Shown here: positions 1 through 8,842 of the stretch, piece by piece | Layout: each line of letters starts with the position of its first letter | Numbering within the stretch: the first letter of the stretch is position 1 | Origin: SZUA-584 sp041656035 | Lineage (GTDB): Bacteria; Bacillota; Clostridia; Christensenellales; SZUA-584 | Length of the DNA stretch: 64,000 nt | NCBI GenBank assembly: GCA_964586785.1 | Contig: CAZPHS010000001.1 | Coordinates: 1-64,000, forward strand | Reading direction: 5' to 3' | Made by a program: the position numbers and the translations under genes | Notes under the pieces: generated by a model | The model's input: only the letters and a program-made list of their open reading frames with translations | Databases searched by the model: none | Told to the model about the DNA's origin: nothing

Positions 1-27
1 AAGAGGGCTTAGCCCGCATATGAAATA

Positions 28-46
28 CCCCCGGCTACGCCGGGGG
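28..46. other. GC-rich perfect hairpin
   Basis: An 8-bp inverted repeat (CCCCCGGC at 28-35, GCCGGGGG at 39-46) with a 3-nt loop. A second small dyad, GGGCT/AGCCC, sits at 5-15. No T tract follows, so this is not a textbook intrinsic terminator. It may be the end of an upstream transcription unit or a dispersed palindromic repeat. The rest of 47-333 holds no gene I can support; a weak promoter-like pair (TTGCTT 258-263, TATATG 281-286) lies before the next gene. Confidence 0.5.
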
Positions 47-333
47 ATGGTTATAAACATTCGTATAGCGCTGACGCTTGCCCTTGCTTTGTCATGCATG
101 TTATAATTACCAAACCGGAATTAAAAGATTAATATTGTTAAGTCTTACGACCCAATTTTACGGCGAAGCGGAAACGAATAAGGTATTATGGTATGCCGTA
201 TTGATAAATAAGTATGAATTTTTCTATGGAGCGTTTATGTTTTCACGCCGGAGGGGCTTGCTTTCAACAAGGACAGCGGTTATATGTTAATCCGGTCCTT
301 TTGAATAAATTCTTTGGGGAGGTAATAAATATA

Positions 334-2388
334 ATGATATGCAGCAAATGCGGCGGACATTTAGAGGAGGGCGCAAAATTCTGTCCGAAATGCGGCGCGC
401 AAGCGCAAGCGTCTCGAGGCGCGTTTTGCCATAAATGCGGAGCGGCGGCGAATACCGGCGATTCTTTTTGCTTAAGCTGCGGGGCACAGCTTGGGGAGGC
501 TGTTCCGGGCGTGCCGGCGGCAAGCGGTCCGCGGCAATACGTTAATCAGACTGCAAAAAAGAAAAAGTACGGAAAAGTCATGGCGTTGGTATTATTGGGG
601 CTTATTGCTGTCGCGGCAGCCGTGCTGATACCAATTCTGCTTGGCGGCGGTGACGGCGGGGCGCAAAGCGTTTTTTACTTGAAGGATAACGAGATAAACT
701 GTGCGTCCTTATCATCTATGAATTCACAGGAGATAACCGGTTCTCTGTCTGAAAACACTCTTTCGGCATATGAGGCCGGCATACTAAGCTATTATGTAGC
801 CCTAAGCCCCGATGGCAGCATATTGTTTTATCCGGACAGAATCACCGACTATTATAGCGGAATAACGCTGTACTGCAAAAACTTAAAATCAGGCGGGGAT
901 GCTATAAAAATTGATTCTGATGTTCGTACATATTGCGTCAATCAGAACGCGTCCAAAGTATATTATGTAAAAGGCTCTGACAGAATTTTGTATGTACACA
1001 ATCTTAATGATAAAAATAAGATAGCTGAAGAAGTGGCGAGATATTATATAAACGAGTCCGGCTCGAAAGTTATATATCAGACGCTGGAAGGAGGCTTATA
1101 TTCCGCTGAAAGCGCAAGCTCTTATGATAAAGTTAAGATAGACGGCGATTCCGCCATTGTATATGTTTCGGACGATTTAAATGAAATATACTATTTGAAG
1201 GACGGTTCGTTCTACGTAAAGACGGGTACGGCGGATAAAGTAAAAATCGATTCGGACATAAAAGAAGTAATAAAAGTATACGAAACCGGCGAAGCGTATT
1301 ATTTAAAATCGGTCGAATCGGAATTAAGTTTAATGGATTTTGTATACGATGATAAGGCCGCCGAAGACGCTTTGATTCCGCCTTTGACGGAGCCGGTTTA
1401 CCCTGTCTTTGACGATGACGAACCATGGGATGAGTATTGGGCGGAGGTAGAAGAATATGACGCGGATTACGGTTTATATTTAGAGCAGTATTCCCAACAT
1501 CAATTAAAGGCGGACAGGGATAATTTAAGAGAGGCGCTCGCAAATGAAAAGGTGCCTCAAACGATAAGTACGCTGTATTACTATAACGGCAATGAAAAAG
1601 AAGCCATAACGGATTCGTACAATTCATATATGACCTATGGCGAAAATAACGCCGTTATTATATACAGCAAGTATAATAAAACGGACGTGTCAAAATTAAA
1701 CCTTTCTGAAATAAGCGGTTACTGGGAAGTATACGAACTGGCCGACGCCGCCATGTATTCGTCCGGCGACGCGTACATAGCGATAAAGTCAAGCGAAACC
1801 GCGGTTGAACAAACTTCCGGGCTGCAATACAGGATAAACAAATCCGGTACCGCGGTATACTTTATTGACGATTACTCGGAAGAGAGAGGATACGGCGATT
1901 TATATAATATGCCCATACAGGGGGCTAAGGTTGGAAAGCCTAAAATATATGATGACGACGTATACTTGTATTACTGGTTTATGGATGACTCGGATTCGTT
2001 TGTATACTTTAAAGACGTAAAAGATTCCGTGGGCGATATGTATGTTAACAAAAACAGAGTTGATTACGACGTTTACGTATATCGCGCCGGAAGCGCGGTA
2101 AATTCCGATACGCTTGTTTATATTGTCGACTATAATCCGGAAAAGCAGGAAGGCACGCTAAAACTGTACGACGGCAATAAATCTGTAAAAGTATCCGACG
2201 ATGTGTATGAGAACTTTTATCCGATAAATAGCAGCCGTATATTATATCTGCGGGATTATAATATAAACAGGGGCAAGGGAGACGCTTATATGTACGACGG
2301 GACAGATACCAGGAAAAAAATTGACGACGACGTTACATCGTTCATACCTATTTTAAAATGGGATTATAAGGTGATATACGGCTGGTAA
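334..2388 (+). CDS. double zinc-ribbon membrane protein with large propeller-like extracellular domain
   Basis: A 684-residue protein of unknown specific function. The N-terminus carries two zinc ribbons, each with two CxxC knuckles (ICSKCG/FCPKCG, then FCHKCG/FCLSCG, residues 2-55). A Lys-rich stretch and one membrane helix follow (about residues 75-100). The remaining 580 or so residues are rich in Tyr and Asp and contain repeated KIDxDV-type units spaced like blades of a TolB/DUF5050-type beta-propeller. The ribbons should be cytoplasmic and the repeats outside. I chose the ATG at 334 because GGGGAGG sits just upstream and the protein then begins with the first ribbon; an in-frame upstream ATG at 214 adds 40 residues with no family resemblance. 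Related zinc-ribbon membrane proteins are common in Clostridia, but their substrates are unknown. A strong terminator follows, so it is probably monocistronic. Confidence 0.85.
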   Translation: MICSKCGGHLEEGAKFCPKCGAQAQASRGAFCHKCGAAANTGDSFCLSCGAQLGEAVPGVPAASGPRQYVNQTAKKKKYGKVMALVLLGLIAVAAAVLIPILLGGGDGGAQSVFYLKDNEINCASLSSMNSQEITGSLSENTLSAYEAGILSYYVALSPDGSILFYPDRITDYYSGITLYCKNLKSGGDAIKIDSDVRTYCVNQNASKVYYVKGSDRILYVHNLNDKNKIAEEVARYYINESGSKVIYQTLEGGLYSAESASSYDKVKIDGDSAIVYVSDDLNEIYYLKDGSFYVKTGTADKVKIDSDIKEVIKVYETGEAYYLKSVESELSLMDFVYDDKAAEDALIPPLTEPVYPVFDDDEPWDEYWAEVEEYDADYGLYLEQYSQHQLKADRDNLREALANEKVPQTISTLYYYNGNEKEAITDSYNSYMTYGENNAVIIYSKYNKTDVSKLNLSEISGYWEVYELADAAMYSSGDAYIAIKSSETAVEQTSGLQYRINKSGTAVYFIDDYSEERGYGDLYNMPIQGAKVGKPKIYDDDVYLYYWFMDDSDSFVYFKDVKDSVGDMYVNKNRVDYDVYVYRAGSAVNSDTLVYIVDYNPEKQEGTLKLYDGNKSVKVSDDVYENFYPINSSRILYLRDYNINRGKGDAYMYDGTDTRKKIDDDVTSFIPILKWDYKVIYGW

Positions 2389-2421
2389 ATATCGCGGCGC
2401 ACTATAAACAAAACAACAATA

Positions 2422-2469
2422 ACGGCTGCGGGAAATCATTGCGCAAAATGGTGTCCGCGGCCGTTTTTT
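2422..2469 (+). terminator. intrinsic terminator
   Basis: ACGGCTGCGG (2422-2431) pairs with CCGCGGCCGT (2455-2464) with one G-U pair, followed by TTTTTT. It ends the transcript of the zinc-ribbon gene. Confidence 0.85.
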
Positions 2470-2633
2470 AGCGCTTTGGCAGGAATATTACGGTAATACG
2501 GAGAAATATACTTATTATAAAATTAATTTTAGGGCGAATAAAGCTTTTTTTAATAGCAATCCGAAGAAGACTTTAAGCCGGCGGGCAAAAATGACGATAC
2601 ATATTATATGCAACAAATAAGGAGGCGTTTACC

Positions 2634-3251
2634 ATGGCAATCAATCCGGTGCAGCCGACACCGCAAAGCGGTTTTGTAAATATGGACAAAGCGAAAAACG
2701 CTGAGAGAAGCAAGGCCGCGGAAAAGACAAGCAATGCTGACACACCAGCCGCCGTTTACGAAAAGTCTTCGTCGGTTGGCGAAAAAAACAAGCTTTATAC
2801 AAAAGATTCGGCTTTAGTTAGCAAAATCGGTTATAAAGCAGACGCCAAGTTTGCCGGTCTTAAAAGCGTGGTTGAAAAACTGTTAACCATGCAGAGCGTT
2901 AAGACAGGCGAAGGCAAAGGCTTAAGCTACGCGCAGATTTTCAAAAAATACAACGGCAATATAAAGGGCTTTTTTGAGAATTTCCAAGCGGACGAAGCCA
3001 CAAGGCTAAAGGCGCAGCAGGATATATCCGAAGACGGATACTGGGGAGTAAAGCAGACATCCGGAAGGATTATAGAATTCGCGATAAGCATATCGGGCGG
3101 CGATACCGCCAAGCTCGCCGAATTAAAGGGAGCTATCGAAAAAGGTTTTGCGGCTGCGGAAAAGGCATGGGGCGGCGCGCTTCCGGAAATCTGCCGGCAG
3201 ACGAGGGAAGCTGTGTTTAAAGGGCTGGACGAGTGGACATTGGCCGAATAA
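2634..3251 (+). CDS. conserved hypothetical protein (ISEDGYWGVKQT family)
   Basis: A 205-residue soluble protein with no signal peptide or membrane segment. The start is clear: AAGGAGG lies 8-9 bases before the ATG. Residues 1-75 are low in complexity, rich in Pro, Lys, Ala and Ser, and probably disordered. Residues 80-205 form the conserved part, with the motifs ISEDGYWGVKQTS and EKAWGGALPEI. I know this signature from short proteins in Firmicutes that databases sometimes mislabel as hydrogenase-4 component G or leave as a DUF; no activity is established that I can name. It stands alone between the terminator at 2422-2469 and the SASP gene. No motility or hydrogenase gene lies near it in the window. 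Confidence 0.75.
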   Translation: MAINPVQPTPQSGFVNMDKAKNAERSKAAEKTSNADTPAAVYEKSSSVGEKNKLYTKDSALVSKIGYKADAKFAGLKSVVEKLLTMQSVKTGEGKGLSYAQIFKKYNGNIKGFFENFQADEATRLKAQQDISEDGYWGVKQTSGRIIEFAISISGGDTAKLAELKGAIEKGFAAAEKAWGGALPEICRQTREAVFKGLDEWTLAE

Positions 3252-3413
3252 ACATAAATGCTGATATTGGCGGGTAAGGTTAAGGCCTGTTATTTTATAA
3301 TATTTTTTTATGCATAGCTGTTTATTATACCTTTAATAAAGCATATAACAGCGCTTATATGAGCGCCGTTTATTAAACCATTTTATGCTTGTCGGTTATA
3401 TTTAAAATACGGG

Positions 3414-3420
3414 CATACTA
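3414..3420 (+). promoter_or_regulatory. possible sigma-G-type -10 element of the SASP gene
   Basis: CATACTA at 3414-3420 equals the sigma-G -10 consensus known for SASP genes and lies 43 bases before the start codon. I find no good -35 (GNATR) at 17-18 nt, so this rests on the -10 and the identity of the gene. A small hairpin (GGGCA 3425-3429, TGCCC 3434-3438) follows in the putative leader. Confidence 0.35.
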
Positions 3421-3462
3421 ATCTGGGCATAACTGCCCGAATAAATATGTCGGAGGTTATAT

Positions 3463-3627
3463 ATGTCTAGACAGAAGTTAATGTCGGAACCTTTAAAACA
3501 AGAAATCGCAAAACGGCTTGGTGTTGATAACATCGTAAACAGCGAAGGCTGGGGCGGTGTTTCTTCAAGAAATTGCGGTAATATTGTTCGTGAGGCGATA
3601 CAGATGGCGGAAAGGTCGCGGACATAA
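3463..3627 (+). CDS. sspF: small acid-soluble spore protein, alpha/beta-type, SspF-like
   Basis: A 54-residue gene, short enough for gene finders to miss. The translation has the alpha/beta SASP signature: LKQEIAKRLGV, then WGGVSSRNCGN, then IVREAIQMAE. This lines up with Bacillus subtilis SspF (FKYELAKDLGF, WGEIRARDAGN, MVKRAIEIAE), including its very short N-terminus and SspF-specific spacing. SASPs of this family coat spore DNA and protect it from UV and heat; germination protease cleaves them after germination. GGAGG (3452-3456) precedes the ATG and a terminator follows at 3640. The likely forespore-specific promoter is weakly visible (CATACTA at 3414). This is one of the clearest signs that the organism forms endospores. 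The 211-nt gap upstream (3252-3462) otherwise holds only small A+T-rich dyads. Confidence 0.9.
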   Translation: MSRQKLMSEPLKQEIAKRLGVDNIVNSEGWGGVSSRNCGNIVREAIQMAERSRT

Positions 3628-3639
3628 CCTCCAAGCCGG

Positions 3640-3677
3640 TGAGGGGTTTTCTTCTTCAGCCCCTCATTTTTTTATTT
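3640..3677 (+). terminator. intrinsic terminator after SASP gene
   Basis: TGAGGGG (3640-3646) pairs with CCCCTCA (3660-3666), followed by TTTTTTT. It lies 12 bases after the stop codon of the small gene and supports that gene being real and monocistronic. Confidence 0.88.
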
Positions 3678-3974
3678 CGGCGGCGTTAGCTCCGTTTTAA
3701 AACAAGATATACTATAACAATTAAACCGCTGATATTGTTCGTATTATAAGCGTACTCTTGTATATTCGCCCGCAAATCATTAAGTATTTTGTAGCTATGT
3801 GCCGTATTCTATTGTATAATGACTAAAAATTAAATCATACGGTAAATAGAGAGGGGAGAATTTAAACAGCTTAACAATAAAAAAAATAGTCAGCCATAAA
3901 AAATGAACTTATTTATACTATTATATAACACACAAAAACAGCTTGGTTCACAGTAATATACGCAGGAGATTAAA
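3678..3974. other. A+T-rich intergenic region
   Basis: About 300 bases without a gene. A TATAAT at 3815-3820 is the best promoter element before the c-di-GMP gene, but no clear -35 lies 16-18 nt upstream. I see no further structure. Confidence 0.4.
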
Positions 3975-6614
3975 ATGAAAAAGGCTATGATGTTTTTTGT
4001 ACTTGTCTGTATGATTATTTTTTTCCCAAATTCAACGAACGCTCATTTGGCAGCCGCTGTTGGTTTGTCTGATAAGCGCGGCATGGCAGACGAAGAATTT
4101 TTATACAAGACGAGCTTGGGAAACAAAGACGTTTTGTTTCCCATAACACATGGCGCGGCGGTTAAGCCGTCTTTGGGAGAAAGAGAAAAAGACGCGGCGC
4201 TTATAATTATTATCGCCGGTTTGTCGGTTATATTTGTTTTGCTTTTTGTTCTCAACAAACTAAGGCTGAGCAATAAAAAAGTGAAAGCGGTTTTGGAGAG
4301 ATTAGAAAACAATAACGTGCTGCAAAAAACATTTATAGACGCCGATGAAAGATTAATTTATTTAAAAGATGAAAACTTCAAATACGTTTTTGTAAACAAA
4401 GCGTTCGAGACGCTCTATAAAAAACCGCGGAATGAGATAAAAGGGCTCGACGATTACTCGTTGTCTGAAAGCGGGCTTGCCGACAAACAAAGAAAAACGG
4501 ACGAGGCGGCGCTGATAAAGCAGAAACTTGTTATAGAGCAAGTGGAATGGAAAGGCGGAATCTACAGGACCGTCAAATTTCCGGTTAGAATGCCAAACGG
4601 TAAGTTCGGCGTGGGAGCGTATATAAATGATGTGACGGAAGAACACGAAAACCGCAAAAGGCAGCAGAAGGTTCTTTATCGTCATACTATACTGGCGGAT
4701 GTGATAACGCGGGATTTTTTTGACAGGCAGGAGGAGCTTGATTACGTGCTTCATGAGGCGCTAAAGCTTACTGAAAGCCAGCATGGATATATTTATTTGT
4801 ACGATGAGACGACAGAAGAATTTACGCTTAATTCGTGGACAAAAGGCGTGATGAAAGTATGCGCCGTGGCTGATAAAAAGTTAAAATATCAGCTTTCAAA
4901 CACCGGCCTTTGGGGAGAGGTGGTAAGGCAGGGAAAGCCTATAGTGGAAAACAACTACAAAGGCGATAATCCCTTCAAAGGCGGTTTGCCAAAAGGCCAT
5001 GTTAAGCTGAAAAATTTTATGTCCGTTCCGGTTATTATGGACGGCAGCATAGTCGCTGTGGTTGGGCTGGCAAATAAACCGGCCGATTATGACGAAAACG
5101 ACGTTTATGAGACAACCCTGCTGATGAGCGGGGTTTGGAATACCATTATCAGAAAAGAAGGGGAAATTGAGCTTAAGGAAGCTAACAGAGAACTTGAGGA
5201 AAACAAAGAAAAGCTGCAGATGATACTGGATTCGGCGGCCGAGGCAATATACGGTGTCGACACAAACGGAAACTGTACTTTTTGCAACGCGAGCTGCGTT
5301 AATATGCTTGGGTATGAAAAACAGAGCGATTTGATAGGCAAAAACATGCACGGACAAATACATCACAGTTTAAAAGACGGCTCTATGATAACAATCGACG
5401 ATTGCAAAATTATAAAGGCTTTAAAAACGGGCGGCGGAGCGCATATCGACGACGAAATGTTCTGGAAGCGGGACGGAACACCTTTTGACGTGGAGTATTT
5501 TTCATATCCGCAATTAAAGGATGGAAAAATTGTAGGAGCGGTCGTTACATTTTTAGACATTACAGAGCGCAAGAAAGCCGAAGAGTCAATAAAATATTTA
5601 AGCTTTCATGATTCGCTGACGGGCTTGTATAACCGCAGATTCTTTGAAGAAGAGATAAGGCGTTTGGATACTCAAAGAAATTTGCCGATATCAATTATAA
5701 TGGCTGATGTTAACGGCTTAAAGCTTACTAACGATATATTCGGACACGCGTTCGGCGACGAGCTATTAGAGAAAATCACTGCGGTTCTGCGCGGCGTATG
5801 CAGGGCGGACGATATTATAGCGCGCTGGGGCGGCGACGAGTTTATACTGCTGCTGCCTAATACGGCGATTGACGAGGCAAAGGTTATAGCGAAAAGAATA
5901 AAAGAACGCTTTGCCAAAGAAAGCGTAAAATCTATAAAAGGCAGCATATCGGTCGGGCTTGACGTTAAAAGTGATATGTCGCAGGATATCGCGCGGGTGC
6001 TGTCGAACGCCGAAGAGCAAATGTATACAAATAAAACGCTTGAGAGGGACAAATTAAAAGACAGCACTATAATAGCTATAGTTTCCGCGCTGCATGAAAA
6101 CAGCGACAGGGAGAAAGACCACGCCATACGCGTCAGCGATATGTGTATGAGTATGGGAAGAAAACTGAATCTTTCCGAAGCCAAGGTGCAAAGGCTTAAA
6201 AACTTGGGGTATCTGCATGATATAGGCAAAATAGTTCTTGACCCGAAGCTTATTAATAAAAACTACTCATTAAGCGACGCGGAGATTGGCGAGATGAAAA
6301 AGCACGCGAGCGTTGGTTACCGCATACTTAACGCTTTCGACGGTACAATTAACCTTGCGGAATCGGTTCTTGCTCATCATGAGCAATGGAATGGAAATGG
6401 TTATCCGAAAGGCTTAAAGGGGGAGGAGATTCCGTTGGCGGCAAGGATACTTTCTATTGCCGAAAGCTACGACCGGATGGTTCACGATTCTTACAATTTA
6501 AAAGCCAAAACAAAAGAAGAAGCAATAAAAGAGATAAGAGCGAATGCGGGTACACAGTTCGACCCAAAACTTGCGGAAATATTTGCGCGGATGATGGAGA
6601 ATTATACTTTATGA
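3975..6614 (+). CDS. membrane PAS-GAF-PAS-GGDEF-HD-GYP protein (c-di-GMP synthesis and turnover)
   Basis: An 879-residue signalling protein. Residues 1-23 resemble a signal peptide and a membrane helix spans about 74-95. Then come a PAS domain (105-220), a GAF domain (240-395), a second PAS (415-530), a GGDEF domain (535-690) and an HD-GYP domain (695-879). The cyclase signature RWGGDEF is intact (GGDEF at 619-623), and an RADD inhibitory I-site lies exactly five residues upstream (610-613), so product inhibition is expected. The phosphodiesterase half has HDIGK (748-752) and HHEQWNGNGYP (801-811). Both catalytic halves therefore look active, and the PAS/GAF sensors would decide which dominates. 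The start follows GCAGGAG. The last bases overlap the next gene (ATGA), so the two are co-translated. Confidence 0.93.
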   Translation: MKKAMMFFVLVCMIIFFPNSTNAHLAAAVGLSDKRGMADEEFLYKTSLGNKDVLFPITHGAAVKPSLGEREKDAALIIIIAGLSVIFVLLFVLNKLRLSNKKVKAVLERLENNNVLQKTFIDADERLIYLKDENFKYVFVNKAFETLYKKPRNEIKGLDDYSLSESGLADKQRKTDEAALIKQKLVIEQVEWKGGIYRTVKFPVRMPNGKFGVGAYINDVTEEHENRKRQQKVLYRHTILADVITRDFFDRQEELDYVLHEALKLTESQHGYIYLYDETTEEFTLNSWTKGVMKVCAVADKKLKYQLSNTGLWGEVVRQGKPIVENNYKGDNPFKGGLPKGHVKLKNFMSVPVIMDGSIVAVVGLANKPADYDENDVYETTLLMSGVWNTIIRKEGEIELKEANRELEENKEKLQMILDSAAEAIYGVDTNGNCTFCNASCVNMLGYEKQSDLIGKNMHGQIHHSLKDGSMITIDDCKIIKALKTGGGAHIDDEMFWKRDGTPFDVEYFSYPQLKDGKIVGAVVTFLDITERKKAEESIKYLSFHDSLTGLYNRRFFEEEIRRLDTQRNLPISIIMADVNGLKLTNDIFGHAFGDELLEKITAVLRGVCRADDIIARWGGDEFILLLPNTAIDEAKVIAKRIKERFAKESVKSIKGSISVGLDVKSDMSQDIARVLSNAEEQMYTNKTLERDKLKDSTIIAIVSALHENSDREKDHAIRVSDMCMSMGRKLNLSEAKVQRLKNLGYLHDIGKIVLDPKLINKNYSLSDAEIGEMKKHASVGYRILNAFDGTINLAESVLAHHEQWNGNGYPKGLKGEEIPLAARILSIAESYDRMVHDSYNLKAKTKEEAIKEIRANAGTQFDPKLAEIFARMMENYTL

Positions 6615-7909
6615 AAAAAGCTGTTTTTGCATTTGCGGCGGTATGTATGCTTTTAATTTCGGGATGCCGTCCCGATAGCATAGAAGCGTTTGGCGGGCAA
6701 ATGCCGGTTAATAGTATCAAACCCACGGATACGGTTGCCTTTGCAGTTCCCACGTCCGCCCCCGAACCGGCGCCAACCCCTATGCCGGCTCCAATAGAAA
6801 TTAATATTATGGCGGCGGGGGATATAATGTTTCAATACCACGCCATACTGTCCGCTTATGACAAGCAAACAAAATGCTACGATTTCCGATACAGCTTTGA
6901 ACATGTAAAGTATATACTGGAAAGCGCCGATGTGGCTGTCGGCAATTTTGAATGCACACTGGGGGGCGCTCCATATTCACAGCGCGCCAAGTTAAGGTTC
7001 AGCGCGCCGGACGAAGCCGCCGAAGCTGTAAAGTACGCGGGATTTGACGTGGTTTCAACGATAAACAATCACTCGTATGATAAGGGGCTAAACGGTTTGT
7101 TGAGCACGCTTGCGGCGCTAAGGGAGGCGGGGCTTGTGTGTACGGGCACCAGAGCCGACGCCGAAGAAAAGCGGTATCATATACTCGATGTTGAAGGCAT
7201 AAAGATTGGATTTGCCGCTTATACGTTTGCCGCGAGGCCGCGCGGCGGCATTTCGATTCATGGTTACCGCCTTGAAAAGGAAGCCGAAGAGTTGGTAAAT
7301 GTTTTTGAGGAATCAGGCCCCGATGACGATTTGCGGGAAATGGGACGGCTTGCAAGGCAAATGAGAGAGGACGGGGCGGAGATTGTTGTGTTTTCGGTTC
7401 ACTGGGGCACGGAATACAGAAGAAAGCCCAACAGTACACAGAAAAAAATTGCCGGCAGCCTTGCCGACGCCGGAGTGGATATAATACTCGGAAGCCATCC
7501 TCACTGGCTGCAGACGGTTGACGTTTTAAAAAACGGCGAGACCGGCGGAAAAACGATTGTGGCTTACTCTCTAGGAAATTTTATATCCAACCAAAGAAAA
7601 AGATTCAAGACTTATTTTAAATATTCCGAAGACTGCATGATACTAAGCATAGGCGTTACAAAGCGTCCGGGGGAAGCCGCTAAAATAACCTCGGTTAAAT
7701 ACATACCCACATGGACATACATGTATGTAAAAAACGGCTGCCGCTATTATACTGTGGTGCCGCTGGAAAAGGCGGTAACCAATCCGGAATACTACGGTAT
7801 GGGCAGGGGGCGGGATTTAAGGGACGCCAAGCAGTCGCTGAAAAATACGCGGGAACTTATGGCGGCGCCTGTTTCAAAAGGCGTTATTGAGCAAATGGCG
7901 CTGGAGTAA
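6611..7909 (+). CDS. CapA/PgsA-family lipoprotein (metallophosphatase-like fold)
   Basis: A 432-residue protein with a lipoprotein signal (lipobox LISGC, Cys about 19), a Pro/Thr-rich spacer and one PGA_cap domain. The metal-site motifs of the calcineurin-like fold are present: AAGDIMF, VGNFECTL, NNHSYD, VHWGTEY and GSHPHW. CapA proteins take part in poly-gamma-glutamate capsule export or retention in Bacillus, but no capB or capC homologue lies here, and many orphan CapA proteins have no proven role. I chose the ATG at 6611 because it overlaps the stop of the c-di-GMP gene and gives a good lipoprotein signal; the frame is open further upstream but without a signal sequence. The coupling suggests a surface function under c-di-GMP control, which is inference. 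Confidence 0.85.
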   Translation: MKKAVFAFAAVCMLLISGCRPDSIEAFGGQMPVNSIKPTDTVAFAVPTSAPEPAPTPMPAPIEINIMAAGDIMFQYHAILSAYDKQTKCYDFRYSFEHVKYILESADVAVGNFECTLGGAPYSQRAKLRFSAPDEAAEAVKYAGFDVVSTINNHSYDKGLNGLLSTLAALREAGLVCTGTRADAEEKRYHILDVEGIKIGFAAYTFAARPRGGISIHGYRLEKEAEELVNVFEESGPDDDLREMGRLARQMREDGAEIVVFSVHWGTEYRRKPNSTQKKIAGSLADAGVDIILGSHPHWLQTVDVLKNGETGGKTIVAYSLGNFISNQRKRFKTYFKYSEDCMILSIGVTKRPGEAAKITSVKYIPTWTYMYVKNGCRYYTVVPLEKAVTNPEYYGMGRGRDLRDAKQSLKNTRELMAAPVSKGVIEQMALE

Positions 7910-7954
7910 ACGCGCCTATACGGCGTATTTTTAATTTGCATGGAGTGATAAGTT

Positions 7955-8842
7955 ATGAATCAATACGCGGTGGCGGATATTGGGACAAACTCCGCGAGGC
8001 TTATGATAGCGCATACAAACAAAAGCAGTGTAGTCGCCGATTATAAAACGCTGCGCTATGTAAGGGTGGGAGAAGGGCTTAAAACAATCACCGATGCCGC
8101 CGTCGGCCGCGCTGCGGAGGCTATAAACGAATTTAAACAAATAAGCAAGACATATAACACAAGCGGAAGGTTTTATTGTTTTGCGACAAGCGCCGTGCGC
8201 GACGCTAAAAACAGCTCTAAGTTTATTGATTATATATTAAAAGAATGCGGCATAAAGATTGATATTGTATCGGGAGAAAAAGAAGCTTTGCTGGGTTTCG
8301 CCGGATGCGTCGACGGGCGGGGCGGTATGTTCGATATAGGCGGCGGCAGCACGGAGGTGATGACCGGAAGCATAGATAACATCGCTTTTCAAAAAAGCTA
8401 CGCCATAGGCACCGTGCGCTGCCATCAATTGTTTCCGGGCGGAGACATTGCGGACAAAGGGGCGTTTGGCTCGGCGCACAGTCTTGCGGCGGATACGTTT
8501 AAAGACGTTCCGGCGGCGCGGGGCTTTGCATATACGGCCATAGGCGGCACTCCCACGGCTTTGGCGGCAATTGATTTGGGTCTTGAAAAGTACGACGCGA
8601 AACTGATACACGGGCATACGATAAGCAGACAAAGGGCGCGAACACTGTGCGATTTATTAAAGTCTAAAACAAAACGGCAGCGCATGGAATCGATGGGGCT
8701 TGAGGACAGAAAAGCCGACGTTATAGTTTTCGGGGCTATATTGCTTTCGGAGTTTATGAAAGCCGCGAACGCCGATTATGTAACGGTAAGCGACAGCGAT
8801 AATCTCGAAGGCTATTTGAAATTAAAGCTCGCGCTTGTTTAA
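7955..8842 (+). CDS. Ppx/GppA family phosphatase
   Basis: A 295-residue cytoplasmic enzyme of the actin-like ASKHA fold that hydrolyses polyphosphate or pppGpp. The phosphate-1 loop is ADIGTNSARL near the N-terminus and the phosphate-2 region is FDIGGGSTEV (about residue 125). FATSAVRDAKN, typical of the family, lies between. At 295 residues it covers only the catalytic two-lobe core, without the C-terminal HD domain of long exopolyphosphatases; short forms are common in Clostridia. Whether it prefers polyphosphate or pppGpp cannot be read from sequence. GGAGTG precedes the start. Its last 21 bases overlap the end of the convergent transporter gene. Confidence 0.88.
   Translation: MNQYAVADIGTNSARLMIAHTNKSSVVADYKTLRYVRVGEGLKTITDAAVGRAAEAINEFKQISKTYNTSGRFYCFATSAVRDAKNSSKFIDYILKECGIKIDIVSGEKEALLGFAGCVDGRGGMFDIGGGSTEVMTGSIDNIAFQKSYAIGTVRCHQLFPGGDIADKGAFGSAHSLAADTFKDVPAARGFAYTAIGGTPTALAAIDLGLEKYDAKLIHGHTISRQRARTLCDLLKSKTKRQRMESMGLEDRKADVIVFGAILLSEFMKAANADYVTVSDSDNLEGYLKLKLALV

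Noticed and set aside
78..290. 70-codon open frame at the left edge
   Set aside because: No ribosome site, no recognisable protein features and overlap with the leader of the zinc-ribbon gene.
214..333. Upstream start of the first gene
   Set aside because: It lacks a ribosome site, and the 40 extra residues do not resemble the family, while GGGGAGG sits before 334.
1133..1627. 164-codon minus-strand frame
   Set aside because: Shadow of the propeller-like gene; Pro/Arg/Leu-rich without start signals.
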